12,038 nucleotides of DNA from Pseudomonadota bacterium (lineage in GTDB: Bacteria; Pseudomonadota; Gammaproteobacteria; Acidithiobacillales; Acidithiobacillaceae). This document shows positions 1 to 5,310 of the stretch, piece by piece. The stretch's first letter is position 1. Every line of letters begins with the position of its first letter. The stretch lies in the NCBI GenBank assembly GCA_021839095.1, contig JAKCBU010000017.1, positions 1-12,038 of the forward strand, in the 5' to 3' direction. The notes under the pieces are model-generated. The model worked only from the letters and a program-made list of their open reading frames with translations. It was not told where the DNA came from and did no database searches. Position numbers and translations under genes: made by a program.

Positions 1-159
1 GTTTTTCAGAACTGCTATTATGAAGGCACGGTTAAGCGATTAAAAAGCGACGGCGGGCAGTGGTACTTAGTGCCGGAAAACGAGCGTTATCCTATTCGGC
101 CTTTGGGGGACGCAACGATTGTGGGTATAGTCGTGATGTCCGTTCAGCAATATCACTAG
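1..159 (+). CDS. S24-family peptidase/repressor C-terminus (LexA/UmuD/CI-like), 5' truncated
   Basis: The frame is open from base 1 to the TAG at 157-159 and gives 52 residues. They match the end of the S24 autoprotease fold. EGTVKRL aligns with the LexA/UmuD segment that carries the catalytic lysine (here K12, equivalent to LexA K156). It is followed by WYLVPENERYPI, equivalent to the 'LLPEN..FKPI' strand of LexA, and a final hydrophobic strand, IVGIVVMSV. The chain ends where LexA and UmuD end, so the C-terminus looks intact. The catalytic serine and any DNA-binding domain lie outside the window, so a LexA-type regulator, a phage/ICE CI-type repressor and UmuD cannot be separated. Such proteins self-cleave on RecA filaments and couple mobile elements to the SOS response (family knowledge). 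No umuC follows within the window. Confidence 0.85.
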   Translation, partial: VFQNCYYEGTVKRLKSDGGQWYLVPENERYPIRPLGDATIVGIVVMSVQQYH

Positions 160-172
160 ATACCTATATGGT

Positions 173-196
173 ATAACTTATAAGACAATAAGTTAT
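173..196 (+). terminator. AT-rich inverted repeat: weak terminator or operator
   Basis: Two perfect 9-base arms, ATAACTTAT (173-181) and ATAAGTTAT (188-196), flank a 6-base loop and are followed by TTTT at 197-200. The position, 14 bases after the S24 gene stop, fits an intrinsic terminator. The stem has only one G-C pair and would be weak, so a protein-binding palindrome is equally possible. A shorter palindrome, ATACC-TATAT-GGTAT (160-174), abuts it. Confidence 0.35.
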
Positions 197-224
197 TTTT
201 ATTAAAATAAAATAGCAGAAGCTA

Positions 225-253
225 TTGAACATAGAGAAAGCTAGTGGTATTCT
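225..253 (+). promoter_or_regulatory. Candidate sigma-70-type promoter
   Basis: TTGAAC (225-230) and TATTCT (248-253) are separated by 17 bases, each matching 4 of 6 consensus positions. They sit in the only AT-rich gap before the long gene row. Transcription would start near 260, inside the palindrome at 253-280. This is a reading by eye, and other weak -10-like boxes (TAAAAT at 203-208 and 208-213) lie nearby without good -35 partners. Confidence 0.35.
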
Positions 254-280
254 TACTCCATCGACACAGCGATGGAGTAA
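253..280 (+). promoter_or_regulatory. Perfect 11-bp palindrome containing the SD of the first gene
   Basis: TTACTCCATCG (253-263) and CGATGGAGTAA (270-280) are exact reverse complements around the loop ACACAG. The right arm contains GGAG (274-277), eight bases before the ATG at 286. If the RNA includes both arms, the hairpin would hide the ribosome binding site. If transcription starts at about 260, the palindrome is better placed as an operator just after the -10 box. There is no T run after either arm, so a terminator is unlikely. Confidence 0.55.
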
Positions 281-285
281 GCCTC

Positions 286-507
286 ATGTACGACTTCCAT
301 TCTTTCTCCCCCCTCCCTGGCGATCGGTTCCCCGCTTGCCGATCCAATCTCTCGATGGCGACCCCGGTTCCTGAGCGGATGCAGGATCGTACCGGGCGGG
401 TGTACCGCTATGTCGGTCCCATGATGGGGTCGGCGCTGGCTTCCGGTCAGATTCGCTTGTTCCCCGGTCATATCTACGCTCTCGAAGGGGACAACCATGC
501 ACATTGA
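286..507 (+). CDS. Small hypothetical protein (73 aa)
   Basis: I do not recognise this protein. I chose ATG 286 because GGAG lies eight bases upstream. An in-frame GTG at 244 would add 14 residues encoded by the palindrome and has only a weak SD. The C-terminal half (residues about 36-73: DRTGRVYRYVGPMMGS, then GQIRLFPGHIYAL) looks like a compact beta-rich domain. No membrane segment or cysteine cluster is seen. Its stop overlaps the next start (ATG 497) by 11 bases, suggesting translational coupling and the head of an operon. It could be regulated by the palindrome immediately upstream. Confidence 0.55.
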   Translation: MYDFHSFSPLPGDRFPACRSNLSMATPVPERMQDRTGRVYRYVGPMMGSALASGQIRLFPGHIYALEGDNHAH

Positions 508-715
508 GATCGTGGGCGCTGATCTGCCGCTGGCAGAGGTAACAAGGGTCGTGCGGCGTATGGCCGAGGAATTGGGTTGGGAAGCGCATTGGGACGGTGA
601 GCGGTTTCAGGTGCGCCAGGGAGGGTGTCATGAAGATGGTCTGGATGCTGTTCATGCTGATGGTGGCCGTGAAGGCGACGGTGGCCATCACCGAGCGCCC
701 GCGTCCCCTGTTTGA
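497..715 (+). CDS. Small hypothetical protein (72 aa), doubtful C-terminus
   Basis: ATG 497 is preceded by GAAGGGGA (484-491). Residues 1-43 (MHIEIVGADLPLAEVTRVV..., then AEELGWEAHWDGERFQVRQ) look like an alpha/beta miniprotein: a strand, a helix, then two strands. The last 28 residues, rich in Gly, His, Asp and Ala, read like an out-of-frame shadow of the next gene, which starts at 630. The ancestral stop may therefore have been lost, or the true end may lie near 630. No family is recognised. Confidence 0.5.
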   Translation: MHIEIVGADLPLAEVTRVVRRMAEELGWEAHWDGERFQVRQGGCHEDGLDAVHADGGREGDGGHHRAPASPV

Positions 716-983
716 CGCGCTGCATGAATCTGGCGAGGCGCGGGAAGTGGCCGAGCGGACCCGTATGGAGGTCGCCTTTTTCGTCGAGGCCGTGGAGCGG
801 ATACAACGGGCGGCCTTCGTCTGGATGACGCGGATCGCAGGAGGTCGAAATGGAACTGCCCACGGATATTCCCCGTTGGAATCCGGCCATGGCCGAAGCT
901 TTTCAGAAAGGAATGGCGGCACGCCAAAATGGACAGTCCATTACGGATTGTCCATACAGTGCTATGGCAGCGTTCACAGCTAA
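630..983 (+). CDS. Small protein with N-terminal hydrophobic anchor (up to 117 aa)
   Basis: ATG 630 follows a strong SD (GGGAGG, 619-624) with 5-base spacing. Residues 1-20 (MKMVWMLFMLMVAVKATVAI) form a hydrophobic signal or membrane anchor. They are followed by a helical, charged stretch (residues about 30-65) that could be a coiled coil or amphipathic helix. From about base 840 onward the translation looks like a shadow of the next gene, with which it overlaps by 134 bases. The functional part may therefore be about 70 residues. The frame starts at 597 without a good start codon, so ATG 630 is preferred. The family is unknown. Confidence 0.45.
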   Translation: MKMVWMLFMLMVAVKATVAITERPRPLFDALHESGEAREVAERTRMEVAFFVEAVERIQRAAFVWMTRIAGGRNGTAHGYSPLESGHGRSFSERNGGTPKWTVHYGLSIQCYGSVHS

Positions 984-1389
984 TCGTGAACGGTGGCGTT
1001 CTTATTCAAATGCTTGGCGTGACGGCTGGCAATGGGCCGCGCAGCAGAGCGCGGCAAAGGAGCAATCAATGAATACTGATAATTTGCGCGGCAAAAGCGT
1101 AGACGAACTAAAAGCTGAGATCAAGGAACTGGAAAAGTCCGTCAAAGAACTAAATCAGTCGATCAAGGACAGAGAAGATGCGATTGTTGTGTTGATTGCG
1201 GAATTCCAGGTTGGTGATCGCGTTGTCATGACGAATTACAGAGGCAAGGAATCGGTCTACGTAATTACGGAGCGGAGTGCTGGTTTTGCTCTGGACAGGG
1301 TGCGTTATTGGGGCAAGCTCATCAAGAAAGATGGCAGTCTTGGCGTGCTGAAAACTGATCTTTCTTATCATCAATTGCGTAAAGCGTGA
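850..1389 (+). CDS. Rmf/CrpP-like N-terminus with coiled coil and barrel-like domain (179 aa)
   Basis: ATG 850 has a perfect SD, AGGAGGT (839-845). Residues 12-65 resemble ribosome modulation factor and the related CrpP fold: a helix with AFQKGMAARQNG, then CPY at 34-36, then W56 and GW at 59-60. This parallels the E. coli Rmf pattern 'GYQAGxxGRS..CPY...W..GWREA'. Rmf itself dimerises 70S ribosomes; a plasmid or phage relative may bind something else. Residues 84-116 form a heptad-like coiled coil, and residues 119-165 (FQVGDRVVMTNYRGKE) suggest a small SH3-like barrel. The base composition turns AT-rich near 1069, where an in-frame ATG has its own SD, so the gene may be a fusion or may yield two products. 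The Rmf-like call is moderately secure; the function is not. Confidence 0.6.
   Translation: MELPTDIPRWNPAMAEAFQKGMAARQNGQSITDCPYSAMAAFTANRERWRSYSNAWRDGWQWAAQQSAAKEQSMNTDNLRGKSVDELKAEIKELEKSVKELNQSIKDREDAIVVLIAEFQVGDRVVMTNYRGKESVYVITERSAGFALDRVRYWGKLIKKDGSLGVLKTDLSYHQLRKA
1057..1071 (+). promoter_or_regulatory. Internal SD and in-frame ATG within the Rmf-like gene
   Basis: AAGGAG (1057-1062) lies six bases before ATG 1069, which is codon 74 of the 850-1389 frame. Initiation here would give a 106-residue protein comprising only the coiled coil and barrel-like part. Codon and base use change at the same point, from GC-rich to AT-rich. This is consistent with two formerly separate genes joined by loss of a stop codon. 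Whether both starts are used cannot be told from sequence. Confidence 0.5.
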
Positions 1390-1454
1390 GGGCCTTTTCC
1401 TTGCATCGATGCTGATGAGAATGCCGAATTTTACGATTGAGCAAGGAGTGCATC

Positions 1455-1841
1455 ATGAACATCGAAAGTACAACCCAAGATTTTATGGGGTCGCTCAAAG
1501 CTGGCGATTCTTTCAAGATGGTTAGGTATTATCACTTAGGTTCGCCGGAGATCGTGGTTTGTGATGTAGAGCGCGTCACAAAGACGCGGGTAACGATCTG
1601 CATGAATGGCAGAAAAAAGGTATTTACCAAAGATGGCAAAGAGTATGGCGAATCATCGTCTTACCGCCGCATCTGGATTGATGTAAAAAATACACGCGAA
1701 GATGTTTTGTTGGAAGCAGAAAAGGAGATAGCGGAGAAAGCATTGCTGAACCGTATTTGGGGAGTTTCCCGGCAAACGTGGGAAAAGTTCAGCGTAGAAG
1801 ATTTGCGGTTGGTGAATTCTATCTTAGATAAATATAATTAA
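1455..1841 (+). CDS. Putative small beta-barrel-domain protein (128 aa)
   Basis: ATG 1455 is preceded by AAGGAG (1443-1448) with 6-base spacing; an upstream in-frame TTG at 1437 has no such site. Residues 13-62 (LKAGDSFKMVRYY, VCDVERVTKTRVTI, KKVFTKDGKEYG) form a run of strands typical of small phage/plasmid barrel-type proteins. The 'VxkVTKTxi' strand is the most characteristic part. Residues 79-128 are helical and charged. The gene is AT-rich like the second half of its upstream neighbour, and both have a 'GD' barrel opening, so they may share a domain by duplication. The function is unknown. Confidence 0.6.
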   Translation: MNIESTTQDFMGSLKAGDSFKMVRYYHLGSPEIVVCDVERVTKTRVTICMNGRKKVFTKDGKEYGESSSYRRIWIDVKNTREDVLLEAEKEIAEKALLNRIWGVSRQTWEKFSVEDLRLVNSILDKYN

Positions 1842-1879
1842 CCCGTTGTTTTGTTGGTGTGGACATGCAGGAGACGATA

Positions 1880-1933
1880 ATGCCGAAGTTTAAGAAAGTA
1901 GAGTACCGGATTCCAGCCGCGTGGCGACACTGA
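1880..1933 (+). CDS. Possible 17-residue peptide/leader ORF
   Basis: AGGAG (1869-1873) lies six bases before ATG 1880. The ORF encodes MPKFKKVEYRIPAAWRH and stops at TGA 1931-1933, 11 bases before the ATG of the nucleotidase gene. The peptide is basic and has no attenuation-type residue run. It may be a translational leader for the downstream gene or a genuine microprotein. The support is only the SD, spacing and position. Confidence 0.35.
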   Translation: MPKFKKVEYRIPAAWRH

Positions 1934-1944
1934 CTGGAGGAATC

Positions 1945-2592
1945 ATGAACCGGATTGTCGCTTTGGATGTGGATGGTGTCTTGGCCGACTTTGATGCGCA
2001 CTGGCGGCAATGCGCGGAGCATACGCTTGGCCGGGCCATCCCGCAGATCAACGAGGATCACCAGATGCGGACGCGATACGGTCTGACCCGGCAGGAATGT
2101 GACGCGGTGTGGCGGACCTATCAGGATGACGAGTGGTCCCGCTTGCCCCTGTATGTCCACGCGGCGGACCTGATCTACGCGCTGGAGGATTTGGGCTGTC
2201 AGGTATGGGCGGTGACCAGCATTGATGTGCGGCATCACGCCGACCGGGCGCGGTCGCTGCATGGGCTGATCCCGGCGAAGCGGGTCCTGTGTGTGGGGTT
2301 TGCACCCGGCACGGGCAATGCCGCGTCTGCCCGCGACAAGGCGGATGTTCTGCGTCACCTGGGGGCCGTGGCGTTTCTCGACGATCATCCAGCCAACGTC
2401 AATGAGGCTGTTGGGTCGGTCCTGCTGTCCGTGCTGCTGGATCGCGGCTACCAAGGCTTGGAAGCCCCGGAGCATGGGGTGACGGTGATCGACGACCCGA
2501 TGGATTTCCCGGTGCTGGTGAAGGAAATGTTGCAACGAACGGGGGTGGCGGCTCGTTTTTCGGCATCACCCGTACAACGGCCAGGATTTTGA
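1945..2592 (+). CDS. HAD-superfamily phosphatase, 5'-nucleotidase-like (215 aa)
   Basis: The start at ATG 1945 has TGGAGG (1935-1940) four bases upstream. All four HAD signatures are visible. Motif I is ALDVDGVLADFD, with nucleophile D8 and acid D10. Motif II is the threonine in AVTSID (T91). Motif III is the lysine in ARDKADVL (K132). Motif IV is FLDDHPAN (D146, D147). The size and the alpha-helical insertion after motif I (C1-type cap, residues about 15-80) fit the 5'(3')-deoxyribonucleotidase-like group. That group removes phosphate from (d)NMPs and is common in phages. The substrate is not readable from sequence. The stop overlaps the upstream end of the next frame. A deoxynucleotide kinase domain lies about 6 kb downstream, so the region has both arms of a nucleotide-monophosphate cycle (inference). 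Confidence 0.8.
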   Translation: MNRIVALDVDGVLADFDAHWRQCAEHTLGRAIPQINEDHQMRTRYGLTRQECDAVWRTYQDDEWSRLPLYVHAADLIYALEDLGCQVWAVTSIDVRHHADRARSLHGLIPAKRVLCVGFAPGTGNAASARDKADVLRHLGAVAFLDDHPANVNEAVGSVLLSVLLDRGYQGLEAPEHGVTVIDDPMDFPVLVKEMLQRTGVAARFSASPVQRPGF

Positions 2593-2651
2593 GGCGTCCT
2601 GCCCGGAAGGAGGTTTCGTCTGGGGGCTTATTGGCGAAAAGGACCAAAGAC

Positions 2652-2966
2652 ATGGCGGCACTGAGCAAGGAAGAACGCTTGAAGAAGATCGAGGATCAAG
2701 AGATGGCATTGGAACGCAAGAAACAGCGGTTGTTGCACGGCGATACCCTGGGTGGCGCGGAAGATCGCAAAGCCTTCCTCAAGGCGATGGAAGCCAATGA
2801 CGGCTTCGGGTTTAGTTGGGCGGATACGCTGTCGCTGATCCAGATTTGCCAGGGGCAGGTGCCGGAGCAGGCCGTAGCGAACCGAGAGTATGCCCGGCAG
2901 GTCTTGGCGACCTATCGGCCCAAGCCTCGCGCAGCCATGCAGGCGGCAGCCCAGGAGAGCGTGTGA
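2652..2966 (+). CDS. Hypothetical protein with N-terminal coiled coil (104 aa)
   Basis: ATG 2652 is preferred, with AAAAGGA at 2636-2642. The frame is open back to a TTG at 2589, but the extra 21 residues have no supporting SD. Residues 3-28 are Glu/Lys/Arg-rich (KEERLKKIEDQEMALERKKQ) and probably a coiled coil. The rest is helical (residues 52-88 include FGFSWADTLSLIQIC). The 3' end joins the next gene as TGATG, with the stop at 2964-2966 and ATG at 2966, which implies coupling. No family is recognised. Confidence 0.6.
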   Translation: MAALSKEERLKKIEDQEMALERKKQRLLHGDTLGGAEDRKAFLKAMEANDGFGFSWADTLSLIQICQGQVPEQAVANREYARQVLATYRPKPRAAMQAAAQESV

Positions 2967-3157
2967 TGGAACCTTTGCCGCTGTCGGTGCGGTTGCGCTA
3001 TTGGCAATCCCTGATTCGGCAGGAGCTTGTCGATCCACGTCTGTATCCGGGCACGATTGAGGAATTGCGGGCGGCCTTGCGGGATGCTTTGCGAGAGATT
3101 CCCCAGGAATCGCAGGGATCGGGGCGTTGGCGCGGTGAGTTGGTATGGCGATGTTGA
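2966..3157 (+). CDS. Small hypothetical protein (63 aa)
   Basis: ATG 2966 shares a base with the stop of the preceding gene, and AGGAGA lies just upstream (2953-2958). The product is a mostly helical, charged miniprotein. It begins MEPLPLSVRLRYWQSLIRQE and carries an EELRAALRDALREIP amphipathic helix. It ends Arg/Trp-rich (GRWRGELVWRC). It overlaps the Mrr-type gene by 13 bases. The tight coupling suggests a partner or regulator of the nuclease (inference). The family is unknown. Confidence 0.55.
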   Translation: MEPLPLSVRLRYWQSLIRQELVDPRLYPGTIEELRAALRDALREIPQESQGSGRWRGELVWRC

Positions 3158-3669
3158 GCGGCATTTGGGCGCATGGCCGGGCCTGGGTGTCGCGCATTCA
3201 GTCGCGGGCCAAGCGCGGCCATCGGTCCCGCCAGGATGCGGCGGGGCGGCGCGGGTTGCGACTGGCCGAGATCGTGGGCGCGGATGAGGGCTTGCGCCCC
3301 GCAGGAGGCGAAACCTTTGTCCGGCGCATGGCGTATCTCCGCATGGTCGATCCTCTGGTGTTCGAGGAAATGGTGCTTGACGCCTTTCAAGCCAAAGGCT
3401 GGATCGTGGAGCGGAATAGCCACTATACCGGCGATGGCGGACTGGACGGCAAGGTGTACCGGGATAATCACTGGATCGGGATTCAGTGCAAACGCTACAA
3501 GGGCGCAATTCAGTCTGCCCATGTGGATCGCTTTGCAGCGGATCTCCAACGGTTCGGCTTGAGTGAGGGTTATTTCGTGCATACCGGGCGTACTCCGGCA
3601 GGCACGAAACATCGGCAGGGCAACGTCATCATTTTGTCGGGTCGGGATTTGGTGGATTTTTTGGTATAG
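3145..3669 (+). CDS. Mrr-like restriction endonuclease domain protein (174 aa)
   Basis: Residues 68-148 carry the Mrr_cat signature of the PD-(D/E)xK superfamily. FEEMVLDAFQAKGW (73-86) contains the helix with the conserved acidic residue E74/E75. YTGDGGLDGKV (94-104) supplies D101. IGIQCKRYKG (111-120) supplies the Q-x-K pair Q114/K116, the usual Mrr variant of (E/D)xK. A strand and helix (VDRFAADLQRFGLSEGYFVHTG) follow. These residues form a complete active site, so DNA cleavage is plausible. The first ~55 residues are Arg-rich and have no clear wHTH specificity domain as seen in full-length Mrr, so targeting may need a partner. Start ATG 3145 lies inside the preceding gene, with a weak GGTGAG upstream, so it is probably translated by coupling. 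Confidence 0.8.
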   Translation: MAMLSGIWAHGRAWVSRIQSRAKRGHRSRQDAAGRRGLRLAEIVGADEGLRPAGGETFVRRMAYLRMVDPLVFEEMVLDAFQAKGWIVERNSHYTGDGGLDGKVYRDNHWIGIQCKRYKGAIQSAHVDRFAADLQRFGLSEGYFVHTGRTPAGTKHRQGNVIILSGRDLVDFLV

Positions 3670-3681
3670 GAGGGCAGGGAC

Positions 3682-4131
3682 ATGGGTGAGGCGCGGCGGC
3701 GGAAGTTGCAAGGCGAGTATCCTGCACAGACCAACAAGCCGCAGCGTGTCAATGCCCTTGATGCGGGCCGGGCTTTTGCGGTTTTGTATCGGGAAATATT
3801 GGACCATCTGCATGGTCAGTTCCCTGGTCAGAATGATCCGGTTGATCTGGAGGGAAAAGCTCATGCGGTGTTGGTGCGCATGATGGAGCTTGGCGTACAA
3901 AGCGGGTTTCCTGTGCATGAGCCGTTATTGCTTTTCGTTTCCTGGCAGGATCAGAGTAGAGGATGGTTAAAGCTGTCCATGCCAGAGAAGTGGGCGATAG
4001 CCAAGCGTTTACACAATTACGATGGTTTCCCGCACAAGGACGCGGTACGGAAGTACCTGGAGCGCGTTAAGATCCAGGTGGAAGGGGATCAGGTCATTTT
4101 TGGAGCTGGATCGCCGTGGGTAGGCAGTTGA
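3682..4131 (+). CDS. Hypothetical protein, GEARRRK N-terminus (149 aa)
   Basis: ATG 3682 follows AGGAGGG (3668-3674) with 7-base spacing; the SD overlaps the stop of the Mrr gene. The protein starts MGEARRRKLQGEYP. This basic opening is shared by many unrelated accessory-element proteins and does not define a function. Residues 26-75 are helical (ALDAGRAFAVLYREILDHL). A mixed segment follows (LLLFVSWQDQSRGWLKL) and the chain ends with predicted strands. No catalytic motif, Cys cluster or membrane segment is seen. The position directly after mrr-like suggests the same transcript. Confidence 0.65.
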   Translation: MGEARRRKLQGEYPAQTNKPQRVNALDAGRAFAVLYREILDHLHGQFPGQNDPVDLEGKAHAVLVRMMELGVQSGFPVHEPLLLFVSWQDQSRGWLKLSMPEKWAIAKRLHNYDGFPHKDAVRKYLERVKIQVEGDQVIFGAGSPWVGS

Positions 4132-4173
4132 TCGCCTGATGCATCGCCTTTACAGTTTAATGGAGAATAGAGT

Positions 4174-4341
4174 GTGGCGATTAAAACTTTGTTTTTATTC
4201 CTTGCGATAATTGTTGGTAATTTGCTTTATTACTTTTTGTTTCGAGGGAAAAGCAATCGCGCACGGATTTCCTGGGTCATAGATACTTCGTTCATGCAGG
4301 GAGCCGCTTTGGCGCTCATGTATTTCACCGCTATCCATTGA
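4174..4341 (+). CDS. Small two-helix membrane protein with GTG start (55 aa)
   Basis: GTG 4174 is preceded by GGAGAA (4162-4167) at 6-base spacing. The frame runs to TGA 4339-4341, just before the PLD-family gene. Residues 4-23 (KTLFLFLAIIVGNLLYYFLF) are a strong membrane segment, followed by a basic loop (RGKSNRARIS). Residues 40-53 are a weaker second segment. The region is AT-rich relative to its flanks. The family is unknown. Its place directly before a PLD-family gene would fit a membrane partner, but that is inference. Confidence 0.5.
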   Translation: MAIKTLFLFLAIIVGNLLYYFLFRGKSNRARISWVIDTSFMQGAALALMYFTAIH

Positions 4342-4351
4342 GGATAGAGAA

Positions 4352-5290
4352 ATGCTTTCCATCGAACCCAACGCTGGCCCAGCCCCGATTATCCAAGTCA
4401 TCGACTCGGCCCACCGGGAACTTGATCTTGGCGCGTACTATTTCAGCGATCGCAAGGTGCTTCGCGCCGTCCAGTCCGCCGTGCGTCGGGGGGTGCATGT
4501 ACGGATCATGGTGGAGCCGAAGCCCTACGGCATGAAGCCGTGGCAGGTACACAGGGAAGTTCGGGCCATTGAGGCGACCGGAGCGCATTTTCGCTACGTC
4601 CCTGGCCGCTTTGTGAGCCAGGGGGATGCCTACCGCTTTTACCATGCCAAGTATTGCGCGAACGGCCACGAAGCCGAAATTGGCACCGCGAACATGGACT
4701 GGTCTGGCCTGGGTGGCCGAAACCGGGAATACCTCTATGTGACACGCAACATGGACGTAGTGCAAGCCGTCCAGGCTGTATTCAACGCCGATTGGTCGCG
4801 CCAGCGGGCACCGGCCTGGACGCACCGGGTGCTGGTCCTGTCGCCCGGCACATCCGCCGCGCAACTGCTGGAAGTCATCAACCAGCCCGGCCCCATCGAC
4901 GTGGAGAGCGAAGAACTCGGACCCTATCGGCCCATCCTTGGTGCCCTGGCGGCCAAGGGCAAGGATCTCCGCATGATCCTACCGGCCAGCATCGACGGTG
5001 AGGATCGGCGCGACGTGGCTTTCCTACGCGAGCACGGCTGCCGGGTGCGGCTCCTGCCGGTCAAGCCTATTTACCAGCATAGCAAAATGATCGTGGGCCG
5101 ATCCCTGGCTTTCATTGGCTCCGAGAATTTCACCCAGACCAGCTTGGAGGACAACCGGGAAATGGGGGTGCTGCTGAACGGCGCGGATCTCGGGAATCTG
5201 CGGACGCAGTTTGACCGGGATTGGGAGAGGGCCGGAGGCGGGGTAGGGAAATTGGCAGCAAAGACCAAAGGCTGGCTTTCGCGGTTTTGA
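4352..5290 (+). CDS. Phospholipase D-like protein with two degenerate HKD motifs (312 aa)
   Basis: The start at ATG 4352 has GAGGA (4340-4344) seven bases upstream. The two halves of a PLDc_2 fold are visible. Each has a leading helix and strand (IQVIDSAHRELDLGAYYFSD, residues 14-33) and then an H-x-K motif. The first is YHAK (H98, K100), followed by IGTANMDWSG (N114) and NREYLYV. The second is QHSKMIVG (H243, K245), followed by IGSENFTQTS (N259) and NREMGV (E270). In the full HxKxxxxD motif an Asp follows; here the positions hold Gly (first) and Arg (second). The nucleophilic His and the Lys are present in both halves, so activity is possible, as in other PLD-like nucleases and lipid enzymes. 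No signal peptide is seen, so a cytoplasmic nuclease is somewhat more likely than a membrane lipid enzyme. Confidence 0.75.
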   Translation: MLSIEPNAGPAPIIQVIDSAHRELDLGAYYFSDRKVLRAVQSAVRRGVHVRIMVEPKPYGMKPWQVHREVRAIEATGAHFRYVPGRFVSQGDAYRFYHAKYCANGHEAEIGTANMDWSGLGGRNREYLYVTRNMDVVQAVQAVFNADWSRQRAPAWTHRVLVLSPGTSAAQLLEVINQPGPIDVESEELGPYRPILGALAAKGKDLRMILPASIDGEDRRDVAFLREHGCRVRLLPVKPIYQHSKMIVGRSLAFIGSENFTQTSLEDNREMGVLLNGADLGNLRTQFDRDWERAGGGVGKLAAKTKGWLSRF

Positions 5291-5310
5291 AGATAAAAGG
5301 AGTAGCCGCA

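Noticed and set aside
244..285. GTG start at 244 for the first small gene
   Set aside because: The extra 14 residues are encoded by the palindrome. ATG 286 has a better SD.
1403..1412. Palindrome GCATCGATGC in a gap
   Set aside because: Only ten bases long, with no promoter, T run or second copy nearby; it could be chance.
2589..2651. TTG start for the coiled-coil protein
   Set aside because: It has no SD of its own. ATG 2652 has AAAAGGA upstream.
2998..3918. 306-residue minus-strand ORF across the Mrr and neighbouring genes
   Set aside because: It spans several supported plus-strand genes with clear SD sites, and no domain is visible in it.
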